From the NCBI GenBank assembly GCA_044377005.1, contig JBILJV010000023.1:1-30158 (forward strand): a DNA stretch of 30,158 nt, given 5' to 3'. Source of the DNA: JABMMZ01 sp044377005 (GTDB lineage: Bacteria > Bacteroidota > Bacteroidia > NS11-12g > UBA955). A program made the translations under genes and the position numbers. Numbering within the stretch: position 1 is the stretch's first letter; every line of letters starts with the position of its first letter. Below the pieces are notes generated by a model. The model was given only the letters and a program-made list of their open reading frames with translations. It was not told where the DNA came from and made no database searches. Positions 15,281 through 23,930 of the stretch are shown here, piece by piece.

Positions 15281-15990
15281 CCTATTGAACAAGCGATATA
15301 AGATATACACAAAGCCATTAATATCACCAACCACCTTTTTAATCCCTCTTTTTTCCAAAGAGAGTGTTCAAAAACAATGGTTGTACTAATATGTAAAAAT
15401 GTACCTGCAATAATGGCTGTAATAATTTGTGACATGTGCTCGCTGATTAAATTTTCATCGTGCAAATACGAACCTAGTGTAAATCCAATTGAAGTAGCTA
15501 ATGCATATATAATTAGTAATAAATTTAAGACTTTTTTATTGCTAAATTTAGATGCCAATAAAACCGATAAAGCAAATGATGCCGGTATCTCATGAATAGA
15601 AATACCTACTACCATCCCACTAATAATACTGGTGTTTAAATAATTACTCAAACCTGCGGAATAGCCTTCGAAAAAGGCGTGCAAAAACAACCCTACAAAC
15701 AATACATAGATATTTTTGGGTATCTCATTTTTGTGAATGTGTCCATGTCCAATACCTCCTGTAAATTTCTCGAGTATTATTTGAAACAAAAAACCAACTG
15801 CTAACCAAATTCCAGCTTGTTTAATATTATCAAACAATTCGGGCAACAAGCCAAACAAAGCAATCCCAAACAAAAAAGCACCACTAAATAAAATGGTATT
15901 ACCTATAAATTTATTGGCCTTTAGCTTTAGATAAAAACTAAGAGAAATGCCAATAATAGGACCTAAAAATAAAATAAGTTGAGGAATCAT
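15277..15990 (-). CDS. ZIP family divalent metal transporter
   Basis: A 237-residue membrane protein that imports zinc or related metals. It has about eight helices, a histidine-bearing loop GHGHIHKN near 81-88, and the two core metal-site motifs: H104-A-F-F-E108-G in helix 4 and H133-E-I-P in helix 5. Length fits the ZupT/GufA side of the family. It is the last gene of a minus-strand operon; its start overlaps the PAP2 stop. The family imports Zn, Fe, Mn or Co, and the sequence does not decide which. Confidence 0.88.
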   Translation of the reverse strand: MIPQLILFLGPIIGISLSFYLKLKANKFIGNTILFSGAFLFGIALFGLLPELFDNIKQAGIWLAVGFLFQIILEKFTGGIGHGHIHKNEIPKNIYVLFVGLFLHAFFEGYSAGLSNYLNTSIISGMVVGISIHEIPASFALSVLLASKFSNKKVLNLLLIIYALATSIGFTLGSYLHDENLISEHMSQIITAIIAGTFLHISTTIVFEHSLWKKEGLKRWLVILMALCISYIACSIG

Positions 15991-16547
15991 GATTTTGAAG
16001 AAAGTCGTTGTGAAGAAAAAATATAAAGTTTGTAAAATATAAACCCAATGAATGAGCCTAATAATGCCCCTACAATAACATCAGAAGGATAATGAACACC
16101 ATTGTATATCCTACTGAATGCTATTAAAAAAGCCCAAGTAAACCAAAAAACTGTGTTTTTAAGGTTTTTAAATCCATATAATAAAATAAAGAAAACAGCA
16201 ATCGCAAAATGATTAGCAGCATGTGATGAAGGCATACTTCCATTGTTTCCACAATTTACCAAAACATTGGGAGTCAGAGATACCTCATTACAAGGCCTTG
16301 TTCTCTCAAACATTGGCTTAAAAACTTTACTACTGATGAAATCTGAAGCCGAAGCCGAAAGGATAACTGCTAATAATATCAATAAAGATATCTTTTTATA
16401 TTCTTTGGTCAATAAAAAGATCACTAATACATAAAAAGGAATCCAAAACAGTTTATCTGAAAATTTGACCATCAAAAAATCAAATACACCATTTGAAAGG
16501 GTTTGATTTATAAATTTAAAAAGCGCTATGTCAATAGATTCAATCAT
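15987..16547 (-). CDS. PAP2-family membrane phosphatase
   Basis: A 186-residue membrane phosphatase of the phosphatidic acid phosphatase 2 superfamily. All three motifs are intact: K77-x6-R84-P85, PSSH at 106-109 and SR(145-146)...H152...D156. Likely substrates are lipid phosphates such as undecaprenyl pyrophosphate, phosphatidate or phosphatidylglycerophosphate, on the periplasmic side. It is translationally coupled (4-base overlaps) with the methyltransferase upstream and the ZIP gene downstream. Confidence 0.92.
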   Translation of the reverse strand: MIESIDIALFKFINQTLSNGVFDFLMVKFSDKLFWIPFYVLVIFLLTKEYKKISLLILLAVILSASASDFISSKVFKPMFERTRPCNEVSLTPNVLVNCGNNGSMPSSHAANHFAIAVFFILLYGFKNLKNTVFWFTWAFLIAFSRIYNGVHYPSDVIVGALLGSFIGFIFYKLYIFSSQRLSSKS

Positions 16548-17269
16548 ATTTTTTCAGATATTAAAATAAGTCGGTCTGAACTTTCAGGATTATAGGTATT
16601 TAATTGATAATCACCATAAAGATGCTTTATTTGAAAACCAACCTTTTGGTACATTTGCTCAAAATCAGAGAGAGTATATAATGTCACTTCCTCACTGTAT
16701 TCAAAAGTCTCCTGCCCTACTTCAAATGAAATATTTTTAATAATCTGTTGGTCAATAATAGTTCGTGATATTTCAAACATTACATCACCTCTATTTATCG
16801 TTTCTTGATTTACTAAATTTTTGATAACACTTTCTGCATTCAAAAAGTCTTGAATAAAAATCGCACCCGGTTTTAAATTCTCATAAACACTGTATAATGT
16901 CTGAATATTGTCATTTTTATCAACAAAGTAACCAAAACTTGTAAATAAATTAAGGACGGCATCAAATTCATTTTTCTTAAAAACTTGACGCATATCGTGT
17001 ACAAAAAATTGGGTTAAATCAGACTTTATTTCCTTGGCTATTTGAATGTTGTTGGGACTCAAATCTACCCCCACTGTGTTATAGCCCAACTGAGCCATAG
17101 TTCTAGAATGACGGCCATTTCCACATGCCAAATCTAATAATTTTGCAGAAGGTGAAATGGTTAAAGTTTTAAACAATTGTGTCAAAAATTCGTCCGCTTC
17201 TTTGTCATCCCTTTTATTGTAGAGTAAATGATAATAGGGACTGTCAAACCATTCTTTAAACCACGCCAT
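16544..17269 (-). CDS. Class I SAM-dependent methyltransferase
   Basis: A 241-residue cytoplasmic enzyme with the SAM-binding motif I DLACGNG at 46-52 and the acidic end of strand 2 at VGVDLS (about 66-71), then an FDAVLNLFTSFGYF motif IV. The N-terminus WFKEWFDSPYYHLLYNKRD is shared with a group of Bacteroidota methyltransferases of unknown target. First gene of the operon with PAP2 and ZIP. It has a near-consensus promoter in the 51-base divergent gap. Confidence 0.9.
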   Translation of the reverse strand: MAWFKEWFDSPYYHLLYNKRDDKEADEFLTQLFKTLTISPSAKLLDLACGNGRHSRTMAQLGYNTVGVDLSPNNIQIAKEIKSDLTQFFVHDMRQVFKKNEFDAVLNLFTSFGYFVDKNDNIQTLYSVYENLKPGAIFIQDFLNAESVIKNLVNQETINRGDVMFEISRTIIDQQIIKNISFEVGQETFEYSEEVTLYTLSDFEQMYQKVGFQIKHLYGDYQLNTYNPESSDRLILISEKI

Positions 17270-17282
17270 TTTAAAAACGTTG

Positions 17283-17290
17283 CAAATTAA
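17283..17290 (-). promoter_or_regulatory. Likely -7 element TTAATTTG (minus strand)
   Basis: Five of six fixed positions of TAnnTTTG, 13 bases before the methyltransferase ATG. It shares a short divergent gap with the lipoprotein promoter. Confidence 0.4.
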
Positions 17291-17302
17291 AATATAAAAT
17301 CC

Positions 17303-17310
17303 TACTTTCG
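17303..17310 (+). promoter_or_regulatory. Likely -7 element TACTTTCG
   Basis: Five of six fixed positions of TAnnTTTG, 10 bases before the lipoprotein ATG at 17321. The identical octamer precedes dnaN. Confidence 0.4.
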
Positions 17311-17320
17311 CATTAATATT

Positions 17321-17788
17321 ATGAAAAAATCAATTTTTTATTTTGCCTTTGCAGCCCTTATTTTTACTTATTCTTGTAAAGATGATGATATTGGGACGCC
17401 AGTAGTTCCACCTCCAGTAGTTTCTCAACAAGAACTTTTGAGTCAAAACACTTGGAAAGTCTCTTCTGTTATTGCCAATGGCAGTGATATTTGGGGAACT
17501 TTTTTAGTATCTGATTGCTACAAAGACAATGAATACTTTTTCCGTAAAGACAACCGATTAGCAATTTATGATAAAACAAGTAAATGTGACATGGCTGACC
17601 CTGATTCAGTGGTTAACAAATATGAATTAATAACAGGTAAAAATAAAATTTATTTGGATGTAAGTTTGGCTAGTGCTTTCAATATAAAAGATACTACTGA
17701 TATTATAGTTCTTAATGAAACAACTTTAACAGTTGATGCTGAATACAGTGGAATTCCTGCTAAATTAACGTTTACAAAGAAACCTTAG
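17321..17788 (+). CDS. Lipocalin-like lipoprotein
   Basis: A 155-residue lipoprotein with a signal peptide and lipidated Cys19 (IFTYSC), an acidic KDDD and a proline-rich tether. The mature domain has LLSQNTWKVSSVIANG at its start, the typical first strand of small Bacteroidota lipocalin-like domains, and two cysteines (about 65 and 89) that may pair. Ligand unknown. The GH16 gene starts 8 bases after its stop, so the two probably form an operon. Confidence 0.7.
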   Translation: MKKSIFYFAFAALIFTYSCKDDDIGTPVVPPPVVSQQELLSQNTWKVSSVIANGSDIWGTFLVSDCYKDNEYFFRKDNRLAIYDKTSKCDMADPDSVVNKYELITGKNKIYLDVSLASAFNIKDTTDIIVLNETTLTVDAEYSGIPAKLTFTKKP

Positions 17789-17795
17789 GCTTCTA

Positions 17796-18710
17796 ATGAC
17801 AAGATTTTTTGTCTTGTTTATAGTTTTGATATTGGTTTCACAATGTCATTCTATTAATGCTCAATCAGATATTGAAAACCAAAAGGCAGTAAAATCTCTG
17901 TATTTCAAAAAAAAATGGAGTTTTAAAAACCGTTTCCTAAAAATAAAATACAGTTTTTACCGCAAGGAACAAAAGACTAAGCTTGATTTTTCTAAATGGA
18001 CTTTGACTTTCGAAGACCAATTTGACTCTATCAACCGTCAGAAATGGCGAATAGGTCAAGCTTGGGGCAATGTGCATCCCGAAAACCTTCACCAATATTA
18101 CGATGACAGCTCGGTTCATTCCAAGAATGGTTATCTTATTTTGGACGGCAGCTACAAACCCAAACAAATTTTTCATAACAATCAATGGGTCAAAGTTCCA
18201 TACGCCATTGGGCTAGTTAATACCGATATTTCGTTTAAACAAAAATATGGCTATTTTGAAATTCGTTCAAAAAATCCAAAAGGACCTGCAACATGGCCCG
18301 CGTTCTGGTTAACCGGTGCTTATAAATGGCCACCCGAAATCGATATTTTCGAAATGTATGGTCGTAAAAACGGTAAACACATCCACAACCAATACATGTC
18401 TTTACATTGGGGTAAGTCCAATACCAAATCTCGTGATTTTATGGCACATAAGGTTAAACTTCCCAATGATACTGACAGCAATTTTCATATTTATGGTTGC
18501 TTATGGGAAAAACACCAAATTAGCTTTTATACTGACAATCACATGGTTTGTAAAATCAGACTCAACAAAAGAATGCAAAAACTAATGGATGAAGAAATGG
18601 TTGTTATTCTAAACAATTGTTTTGAAGCCAAATACTTACCTTACCTTCCTTCCAATTTCAAATCAAACGAATTCATAGTCGACTATATTAAAGTATATTC
18701 TCTATATTAA
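17796..18710 (+). CDS. Glycoside hydrolase family 16 protein
   Basis: A 304-residue secreted glycosidase of the GH16 beta-jelly-roll family, which cuts beta-1,3/1,4-glucans or galactans. A signal peptide covers about 1-22. Residues 30-64 are unusually basic (many Lys and Arg) and not part of the domain. The catalytic motif is intact: E181-I-D183-I-F-E186, nucleophile E181 and acid/base E186. It is preceded by GYFEIRSKNPKG and WPAFWLTG, which line the cleft. No carbohydrate-binding module and no sorting domain. Substrate not decidable. It sits between the lipoprotein and the FAD-oxidase gene. Confidence 0.9.
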   Translation: MTRFFVLFIVLILVSQCHSINAQSDIENQKAVKSLYFKKKWSFKNRFLKIKYSFYRKEQKTKLDFSKWTLTFEDQFDSINRQKWRIGQAWGNVHPENLHQYYDDSSVHSKNGYLILDGSYKPKQIFHNNQWVKVPYAIGLVNTDISFKQKYGYFEIRSKNPKGPATWPAFWLTGAYKWPPEIDIFEMYGRKNGKHIHNQYMSLHWGKSNTKSRDFMAHKVKLPNDTDSNFHIYGCLWEKHQISFYTDNHMVCKIRLNKRMQKLMDEEMVVILNNCFEAKYLPYLPSNFKSNEFIVDYIKVYSLY

Positions 18711-18725
18711 ATACCATTAATAACA

Positions 18726-20132
18726 ATGAATTACCAAAGAATTCAACAAGAACACATCGCTTACTTTAAAAGTATTTCTTCTGAAGATTGTATTTATGAA
18801 GAATTAGAACAGAGAACCGAAAATAGCTCAGATTATACCGAAAATCTTAGTTTTTTGCCTGATTTAGTTATCTATCCACTAAACAGTGAACACATTTCAA
18901 AAATTGCAGCCTATTGTCACCTCCATAGAATACCATTAACATGCAGAGGTGCGGGAACGGGTCTGTCTGGTGGGTGTTTACCTGTTCAACATGGTATAAT
19001 TTTAAATTTAAGTCGACTTAATAAAATCATATCCATAGACACATCAAACTACCAAGCCATTGTTGAACCTGGCGTTATAAATGAAACTTTGCAAAATGAA
19101 GTTCAAAAATTAGGATTGTTTTATCCTCCCGACCCAGCAAGTAAAGGCAGTTGCACTATTGGAGGTAACGTTGCACACAGCAGTGGAGGACCACGTTGCG
19201 TAAAATATGGCACTACCAAAGATTACATTTTAAATTTAGAAGTAGTGTTAGCTACAGGAGAAATTATTCAAACGGGCGCAAATGTACTTAAAAACTCAAC
19301 TGGATATAATTTAACGCAATTGATGGTTGGCAGCGAGGGAACCCTTGGAATTGTTACAAAAATTACGCTTAAACTGATTCCTTTTCCTCCTTACCGAGCA
19401 TTGTTGCTTGCTTACTTTACATCTGCATTTGAAGCATGTTCTACTGTTCCTGCAATTTTCAATGCTGGAGTACAACCCTCTGCTATTGAGTTTATGGATG
19501 AAAAAGGGGTAAATATTTCAGTTCAACACTTGGGTATGACATTTGATACAAAAGAAGCAAAAGCATATTTATTGATAGAAGTAGATGCTTTCGATTTACC
19601 AAGCATTCAATCGCAATGTGAAACCATTTATGGTGTAATAGAAAAATTTAATCCAATTGACGTCGTAATGGCCGACGACAGTAGTAGTTCTGAAAAATTA
19701 TGGAAAATAAGAAGATCTATAGGAGAAACCGTAAAAGCTATATCAGCATACAAAGAAGAAGACACGGTTGTAACGCGTTCTTTTTTACCTCATTTGTTCC
19801 AAGAAACCATGGAATTATGCCAAGAAAATAATATTGAAGTGGTTTGTTATGGACATGCCGGAGATGGTAATTTGCATATTAATATTTTAAAACTTGATTT
19901 AGACGATGAAACTTGGAATATCAAGTTATCACACATTATCCGAAAAATATTTGAAATCTGCAAAAAGTATGGAGGAACCATAAGTGGAGAACATGGTATT
20001 GGATTGGTTCAAAAAAGTTATTTAGACATCGTAATGCAAAAAAAGCAAATTGAATTAATGCAATTAATCAAGGACAGCTTTGACCCACATCGCATATTGA
20101 ATCCTGGAAAAATCTTTGATTACCCTATTTAA
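18726..20132 (+). CDS. FAD-binding oxidase, GlcD / D-lactate dehydrogenase type
   Basis: A 468-residue flavoenzyme that oxidises a 2-hydroxy acid such as glycolate or D-lactate. The PCMH-type FAD domain (about 45-220) has CRGAGTGLSGG at 73-83 and GNVAHSSGGPRCVKYGTTKDY at about 147-167. The C-terminal oxidase domain has GHAGDGNLHIN (376-386) and SGEHGIG (420-426), with the metal- and substrate-binding histidines, and ends DPHRILNPGKIF. No iron-sulfur domain, so an electron acceptor is not evident. It starts 15 bases after the GH16 stop. Confidence 0.92.
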   Translation: MNYQRIQQEHIAYFKSISSEDCIYEELEQRTENSSDYTENLSFLPDLVIYPLNSEHISKIAAYCHLHRIPLTCRGAGTGLSGGCLPVQHGIILNLSRLNKIISIDTSNYQAIVEPGVINETLQNEVQKLGLFYPPDPASKGSCTIGGNVAHSSGGPRCVKYGTTKDYILNLEVVLATGEIIQTGANVLKNSTGYNLTQLMVGSEGTLGIVTKITLKLIPFPPYRALLLAYFTSAFEACSTVPAIFNAGVQPSAIEFMDEKGVNISVQHLGMTFDTKEAKAYLLIEVDAFDLPSIQSQCETIYGVIEKFNPIDVVMADDSSSSEKLWKIRRSIGETVKAISAYKEEDTVVTRSFLPHLFQETMELCQENNIEVVCYGHAGDGNLHINILKLDLDDETWNIKLSHIIRKIFEICKKYGGTISGEHGIGLVQKSYLDIVMQKKQIELMQLIKDSFDPHRILNPGKIFDYPI

Positions 20133-20144
20133 CTAAAAGGGTAT

Positions 20145-20153
20145 TGTGAATAA
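20145..20153 (-). promoter_or_regulatory. DnaA box TTATTCACA (minus strand) upstream of dnaN
   Basis: Plus strand reads TGTGAATAA, an exact match to TTATNCACA in reverse. A second copy, ATATTCACA (8 of 9), is at 20166-20174 in the same direction, 21 bases on. The pair lies just upstream of the dnaN -7 element. Confidence 0.5.
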
Positions 20154-20165
20154 AAGTTGTAATAA

Positions 20166-20174
20166 TGTGAATAT
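20166..20174 (-). promoter_or_regulatory. Near-consensus DnaA box ATATTCACA
   Basis: Eight of nine positions, same orientation and two helical turns from the perfect box at 20145-20153. Confidence 0.4.
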
Positions 20175-20192
20175 AGACAATTGAAGTCTTTA

Positions 20193-20200
20193 TACTTTCG
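20193..20200 (+). promoter_or_regulatory. Likely -7 element TACTTTCG of dnaN
   Basis: Five of six fixed positions of TAnnTTTG, 22 bases before the dnaN ATG. Confidence 0.45.
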
Positions 20201-20222
20201 CAGTCATTACTTATAATCAAAT

Positions 20223-21344
20223 ATGAAATTTTTAATATCTGCCCCTTTATTATTAGAACACCTTTTAAAAGTGAATGGTGCCATAGTATCTAAACCTGTT
20301 TTACCAATTTTAGATCACATGTTATTCGATATAAAAGACGGCGTTTTAACCATATCAACAACAGACTTAGAAACCTCAATGTCTACAAACTTAAATGTTG
20401 AGTCTAAAGAGAATGTGACTGTTGCTATTCCTGCCAAATTATTAATTGACACTTTACGTTCATTGCCTGACCAACCAATAACAATGACTGTAAATGAAGA
20501 TACATACGCTATTGCAATTAACACTGCAAATGGCAAATTTGACTTACCAGGACAAAATGGTATCGACTTCCCTAAAATCCCTAATATTGAATCAGACAAT
20601 TCATTTTCAATGCCGTCAAACGTATTGTTAAGATCAATCGTTAAAACAGTATTTGCAACAGGAAATGATGATTTAAGACTAAACCTTACAGGTGTATTTG
20701 TAGAAATAGGTCAAAATGATATTAGTTTTGTAGCAACTGATGCCAACAGATTGGTTAAAGTTACTCGTACTGATGTAAAGCCAGGATTAGAACATTCATT
20801 TATATTACCTAAAAAAGCACTTAACTTATTAAAATCATCTTTGAGTAACGATGTTACACCAATTCAGCTTGATTTCAATAAATCGAATGTGTTTTTCACT
20901 TCAAACAATTTGAAATTATCTTGTCGTTTAATTGATGAAAAATACCCTGACTATAAAGCAGTTATTCCTTTAGAAAACAATAATATCATTTCTATAAACA
21001 GAATTGAATTCTTAGACACTGTAAGAAGGGTTGCTAATTTCTCTAACAAAACAACACATCAAATCAGAGTAAAAATTACAGGTCATGAATTAGTAGCAAG
21101 TGCTGAAGATTTAGAAATGTCTAACAAAGCAAATGAAAAAAGAACTTGTGAATACGATGGTGAAGATATCGAAATTGGATTCAATTCTAAATTCTTAATT
21201 GAACTTTTGACAAATTTGGACCACGACCAAGTTTTATTAAAATTATCTACTCCTAATCGTGCAGGATTATTAGTGCCTATCGAAAATGAATTGGACGAAG
21301 AGGTATTAATGCTAATTATGCCGATGATGCTTAATAACTACTAA
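20223..21344 (+). CDS. dnaN: DNA polymerase III beta subunit (sliding clamp)
   Basis: A 373-residue sliding clamp that tethers DNA polymerase III to DNA. Three repeated clamp domains of about 120 residues are present, with the typical start MKFLISAPLLLEHLLKVNGAI, the middle segment DDLRLNLTGVFVEI and the C-terminal MPMMLNN. Length is normal. dnaA and recF are not adjacent, as is common in this phylum. The TAA stop overlaps the apparent start of the TSUP reading frame, suggesting coupled expression. Confidence 0.96.
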   Translation: MKFLISAPLLLEHLLKVNGAIVSKPVLPILDHMLFDIKDGVLTISTTDLETSMSTNLNVESKENVTVAIPAKLLIDTLRSLPDQPITMTVNEDTYAIAINTANGKFDLPGQNGIDFPKIPNIESDNSFSMPSNVLLRSIVKTVFATGNDDLRLNLTGVFVEIGQNDISFVATDANRLVKVTRTDVKPGLEHSFILPKKALNLLKSSLSNDVTPIQLDFNKSNVFFTSNNLKLSCRLIDEKYPDYKAVIPLENNNIISINRIEFLDTVRRVANFSNKTTHQIRVKITGHELVASAEDLEMSNKANEKRTCEYDGEDIEIGFNSKFLIELLTNLDHDQVLLKLSTPNRAGLLVPIENELDEEVLMLIMPMMLNNY

Positions 21345-22072
21345 TAGTTATCGGAGCAATAAACTTAATCTTTTTACTGCTAGCTTTAATAGCAGAAATT
21401 ATCGGAACCATCGGTGGATTCGGTTCTTCGGTTTTTTTTGTTCCTTTTGCTAACTTTTATTTTGATTACCATACTGTTTTAGGACTTACATCTTTATTTC
21501 ACATTTCCAGTAACCTTAGTAAAATATACCTTTTCAGAAAAGGACTTGACAAAAAATTACTTTTACAAATTGGGATTCCCTCAATTGCTTTTGTTATTAT
21601 AGGAGGTTATCTTAGTAAATTCATAGTGGGTCAATACCTACAAATATCCCTTTCGGTATTCCTTGTAGGTTTTAGTTTATTCTTTCTTTTAAGACCTAAT
21701 TTCACATTTAAAACTGGTCGAAAAGAAACCTTTATTGGTGGTAGTTTATCTGGATTCCTCGCTGGTTTTTTGGGAACAGGTGGTGCCATACGTGGACTTA
21801 CAATGACAGCTTTTAACTTAGAAAAAAACATTTATGTTGCTACTTCAGCCGCCATTGATTTTGGGGTCGACTTGTCGAGAACTATTGTTTATTTTGTGAA
21901 TGGATACATGAATGATACAAGTTACAAATACCTCCCTTTTTTAATATTTATTGGTTTTTTAGGTACTTATATTGGGCAAAAAATATTGAGAAAAATATCA
22001 CAAGAATATTTCAAAAGAATCTCACTATTATTAATATTGATGATAGGAATTGTCTCCATTTTCTACAGATAA
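21344..22072 (+). CDS. TSUP (TauE/SafE-like) membrane permease with no canonical start codon
   Basis: The frame runs open from the stop at 21335-21337 to 22072 (about 242 codons from 21344). It reads as a full TSUP protein: helix 1 with EIIGTIGGFGSSVFFVPF, a second repeat with GFLAGFLGTGGAIRG, and about seven or eight helices. TSUP proteins move sulfur compounds or organic anions. No ATG, GTG or TTG occurs in frame before GTG 21626, which would remove the whole first half. The likely start is ATA at 21344 (sharing an A with the dnaN TAA), ATA at 21359, or CTG at 21377. A mutated start or a base error is also possible. The 148-residue form from 21626 would be half a permease. Confidence 0.7.
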   Translation: MVIGAINLIFLLLALIAEIIGTIGGFGSSVFFVPFANFYFDYHTVLGLTSLFHISSNLSKIYLFRKGLDKKLLLQIGIPSIAFVIIGGYLSKFIVGQYLQISLSVFLVGFSLFFLLRPNFTFKTGRKETFIGGSLSGFLAGFLGTGGAIRGLTMTAFNLEKNIYVATSAAIDFGVDLSRTIVYFVNGYMNDTSYKYLPFLIFIGFLGTYIGQKILRKISQEYFKRISLLLILMIGIVSIFYR

Positions 22073-22134
22073 TTTACACAAAAAATAGTGTATAAGATTG
22101 TGATAAAACCGAAGTTTAAAACTTAATTAGTTTG

Positions 22135-22142
22135 TATATTTG
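22135..22142 (+). promoter_or_regulatory. Promoter -7 element TATATTTG of fur
   Basis: Perfect TAnnTTTG match ending 6 bases before ATG 22149. It overlaps the alternative TTG at 22140, so that TTG cannot be the start if this promoter is used. No -33 TTG at the right distance. Confidence 0.55.
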
Positions 22143-22148
22143 CAAAAA

Positions 22149-22655
22149 ATGGGCGCTCAAAATGACAAAATAGCGAAAAACAAACTTGAAGTACGTAAAA
22201 TATTTACGGCTTATCTTGAAAAAAACAAGCAAAGAAAAACGCCTGAACGCTACGCCATTCTTGATGAAATATACTCTCATAAAGAACATTTTGATGTAGA
22301 CACCTTGTTCATTCACATGAAAAATAAAAAATTCAGAGTGAGCAGAGCTACAGTATACAATACATTGGAATTATTATTAGACAGCGGATTGGTTAAGCGC
22401 CACCAGTTTGGTAAAAATTTAGCAATGTACGAACAAAGTTTTGGTTTCAGACAACATGACCATTTAATTTGCTTACAATGTAACAAGGTTCTTGAATTTT
22501 GCGATCCTCGCATACAACAAATCAACCAAACAATGGGCGAATTACTAGGTTTTGAAGTTAATCACCACTCACTTCACTTGTATGCAAATCCGGTTTTAAT
22601 AGATGATAACCGTTGTAAAAATTGCAACAAAGAAATTAATTTAAAAGATGAATAA
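22149..22655 (+). CDS. Fur family transcriptional regulator
   Basis: A 168-residue ferric-uptake-type repressor. The winged-helix DNA-binding domain covers about 14-95, with RKTPERYAIL and the recognition part FRVSRATVYNTLELLL. The dimer domain has HDHLICLQCNKVLEF with one CxxC pair and CKNC near the C-terminus, together a structural zinc site. Whether it senses Fe, Zn, Mn or peroxide cannot be read from the sequence. The ATG at 22149 is preferred over TTG at 22140 because the -7 element overlaps the latter. It overlaps purA by 8 bases. Confidence 0.9.
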   Translation: MGAQNDKIAKNKLEVRKIFTAYLEKNKQRKTPERYAILDEIYSHKEHFDVDTLFIHMKNKKFRVSRATVYNTLELLLDSGLVKRHQFGKNLAMYEQSFGFRQHDHLICLQCNKVLEFCDPRIQQINQTMGELLGFEVNHHSLHLYANPVLIDDNRCKNCNKEINLKDE

Positions 22656-23916
22656 AATTGATGTCGTATTGGGTCTTCAATGGGGAGACGAGGGCAAAGG
22701 TAAAATTGCTGATTTTTTAACGCCTAATTACCAAATTATTGCTCGTTTTCAGGGTGGTCCTAATGCAGGTCATTCTCTAAAGTTTAATGGTAAAACTCAC
22801 GTTTTAAACACCATTCCTTCTGGAATTTTTCACGAAAACACCACAAATGTTATCGGAAATGGCGTTGTTGTTGACCCCGTTAGAATTAAATCAGAAATTG
22901 AAAGAGTCATAGAGGCTGGTGCCGATGTAAAACAAAATTTATTGTTTTCAAAAAAAGCTCACGTTATACTTCCAACTCACAGATTACTTGATGCTGCAAG
23001 TGAACATGCCAAAGGGGACGCTAAAATTGGCTCTACTCTTAGAGGCATTGGACCAACTTACAGAGATAAAATTGGTAGAAATGGGGTTCGTTTAGGTGAT
23101 TTGTTTCACCCTAATTTCAAACAAAAATACGAGACAATTAAAAAAGAACAACTCGCACTTGTTGAATTTTTAGGCTATAACGATTTCGATATTAATGCTC
23201 TTGACCAAGAGTTTTTTGAAGCTTGTGAGTTTCTAAAAGGATTTAAATTCGAAGATACTGAGTATTTTATTAATGCCGCTATTCCAACTCATAAAATACT
23301 AGCCGAAGGTGCTCAAGGTAGTATGTTAGATATTGATTTTGGAAGCTATCCTTTTGTGACTTCTAGCAATACCATCTCAGGTGGTGTTTGTAACGGACTG
23401 GGCATTGCCCCACAAAATATCGGTAATGTTTACGGTATTTTTAAAGCATATTGTACAAGAGTAGGTAGTGGACCATTTCCATCTGAATTATTAGATGATA
23501 CTGGTGAACTTTTAAGAAAAAAAGGAAACGAATTTGGTGCAACAACTGGAAGGCCACGCCGTTGTGGATGGCTCGACTTGGTTGCTTTAAAATATGCCAT
23601 AATGTTGAGTGGAGTCAATCGTTTAATTATGATGAAAAGCGACGTTTTAAGCGAGTTTGACGAAGTTAAAGTTGCTGTAGCATACAAAGTGAATGATTCT
23701 GAAACCAATCAAATTCCTTACGATTTGTGTAATGAAAAAGTTGAACCAATTTACAAAAGCTTTAAAGGTTGGTCAGAAGATTTAACCATCTGTAGAAAAA
23801 AATCAGACTTGCCAAAAAACTTTCTTGATTATATCCAATACTTAGAAGCTGAATTAGCATTGCCAATTTATATCATTTCAGTTGGACCAGACAGAGAACA
23901 AACTATCTTAGATTAA
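22648..23916 (+). CDS. purA: Adenylosuccinate synthetase
   Basis: A 422-residue GTP-dependent enzyme that joins IMP and aspartate in AMP synthesis. The GTP/phosphate motif QWGDEGKGK is at 11-19 with catalytic D14, and GGPNAGH (36-42) holds H42. TTGRPRRCGWLD (about 297-308) is the conserved IMP/GTP loop. Length is typical. It overlaps the fur stop by the 8 bases ATGAATAA, so the two are co-transcribed; a fur-purA pair is common in Bacteroidota. A strong hairpin follows 14 bases after the stop. Confidence 0.97.
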   Translation: MNKIDVVLGLQWGDEGKGKIADFLTPNYQIIARFQGGPNAGHSLKFNGKTHVLNTIPSGIFHENTTNVIGNGVVVDPVRIKSEIERVIEAGADVKQNLLFSKKAHVILPTHRLLDAASEHAKGDAKIGSTLRGIGPTYRDKIGRNGVRLGDLFHPNFKQKYETIKKEQLALVEFLGYNDFDINALDQEFFEACEFLKGFKFEDTEYFINAAIPTHKILAEGAQGSMLDIDFGSYPFVTSSNTISGGVCNGLGIAPQNIGNVYGIFKAYCTRVGSGPFPSELLDDTGELLRKKGNEFGATTGRPRRCGWLDLVALKYAIMLSGVNRLIMMKSDVLSEFDEVKVAVAYKVNDSETNQIPYDLCNEKVEPIYKSFKGWSEDLTICRKKSDLPKNFLDYIQYLEAELALPIYIISVGPDREQTILD

Positions 23917-23930
23917 TCTATAACAGAATT

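Noticed and set aside
21626..22072. A 148-residue gene starting at GTG 21626
   Set aside because: Conserved TSUP sequence continues upstream in the same frame for about 94 codons, so this would be half a permease.
22073..22110. Short inverted repeat TACAC / GTGTA after the TSUP gene
   Set aside because: Five-base stem without a T run; too weak to call a terminator or operator.
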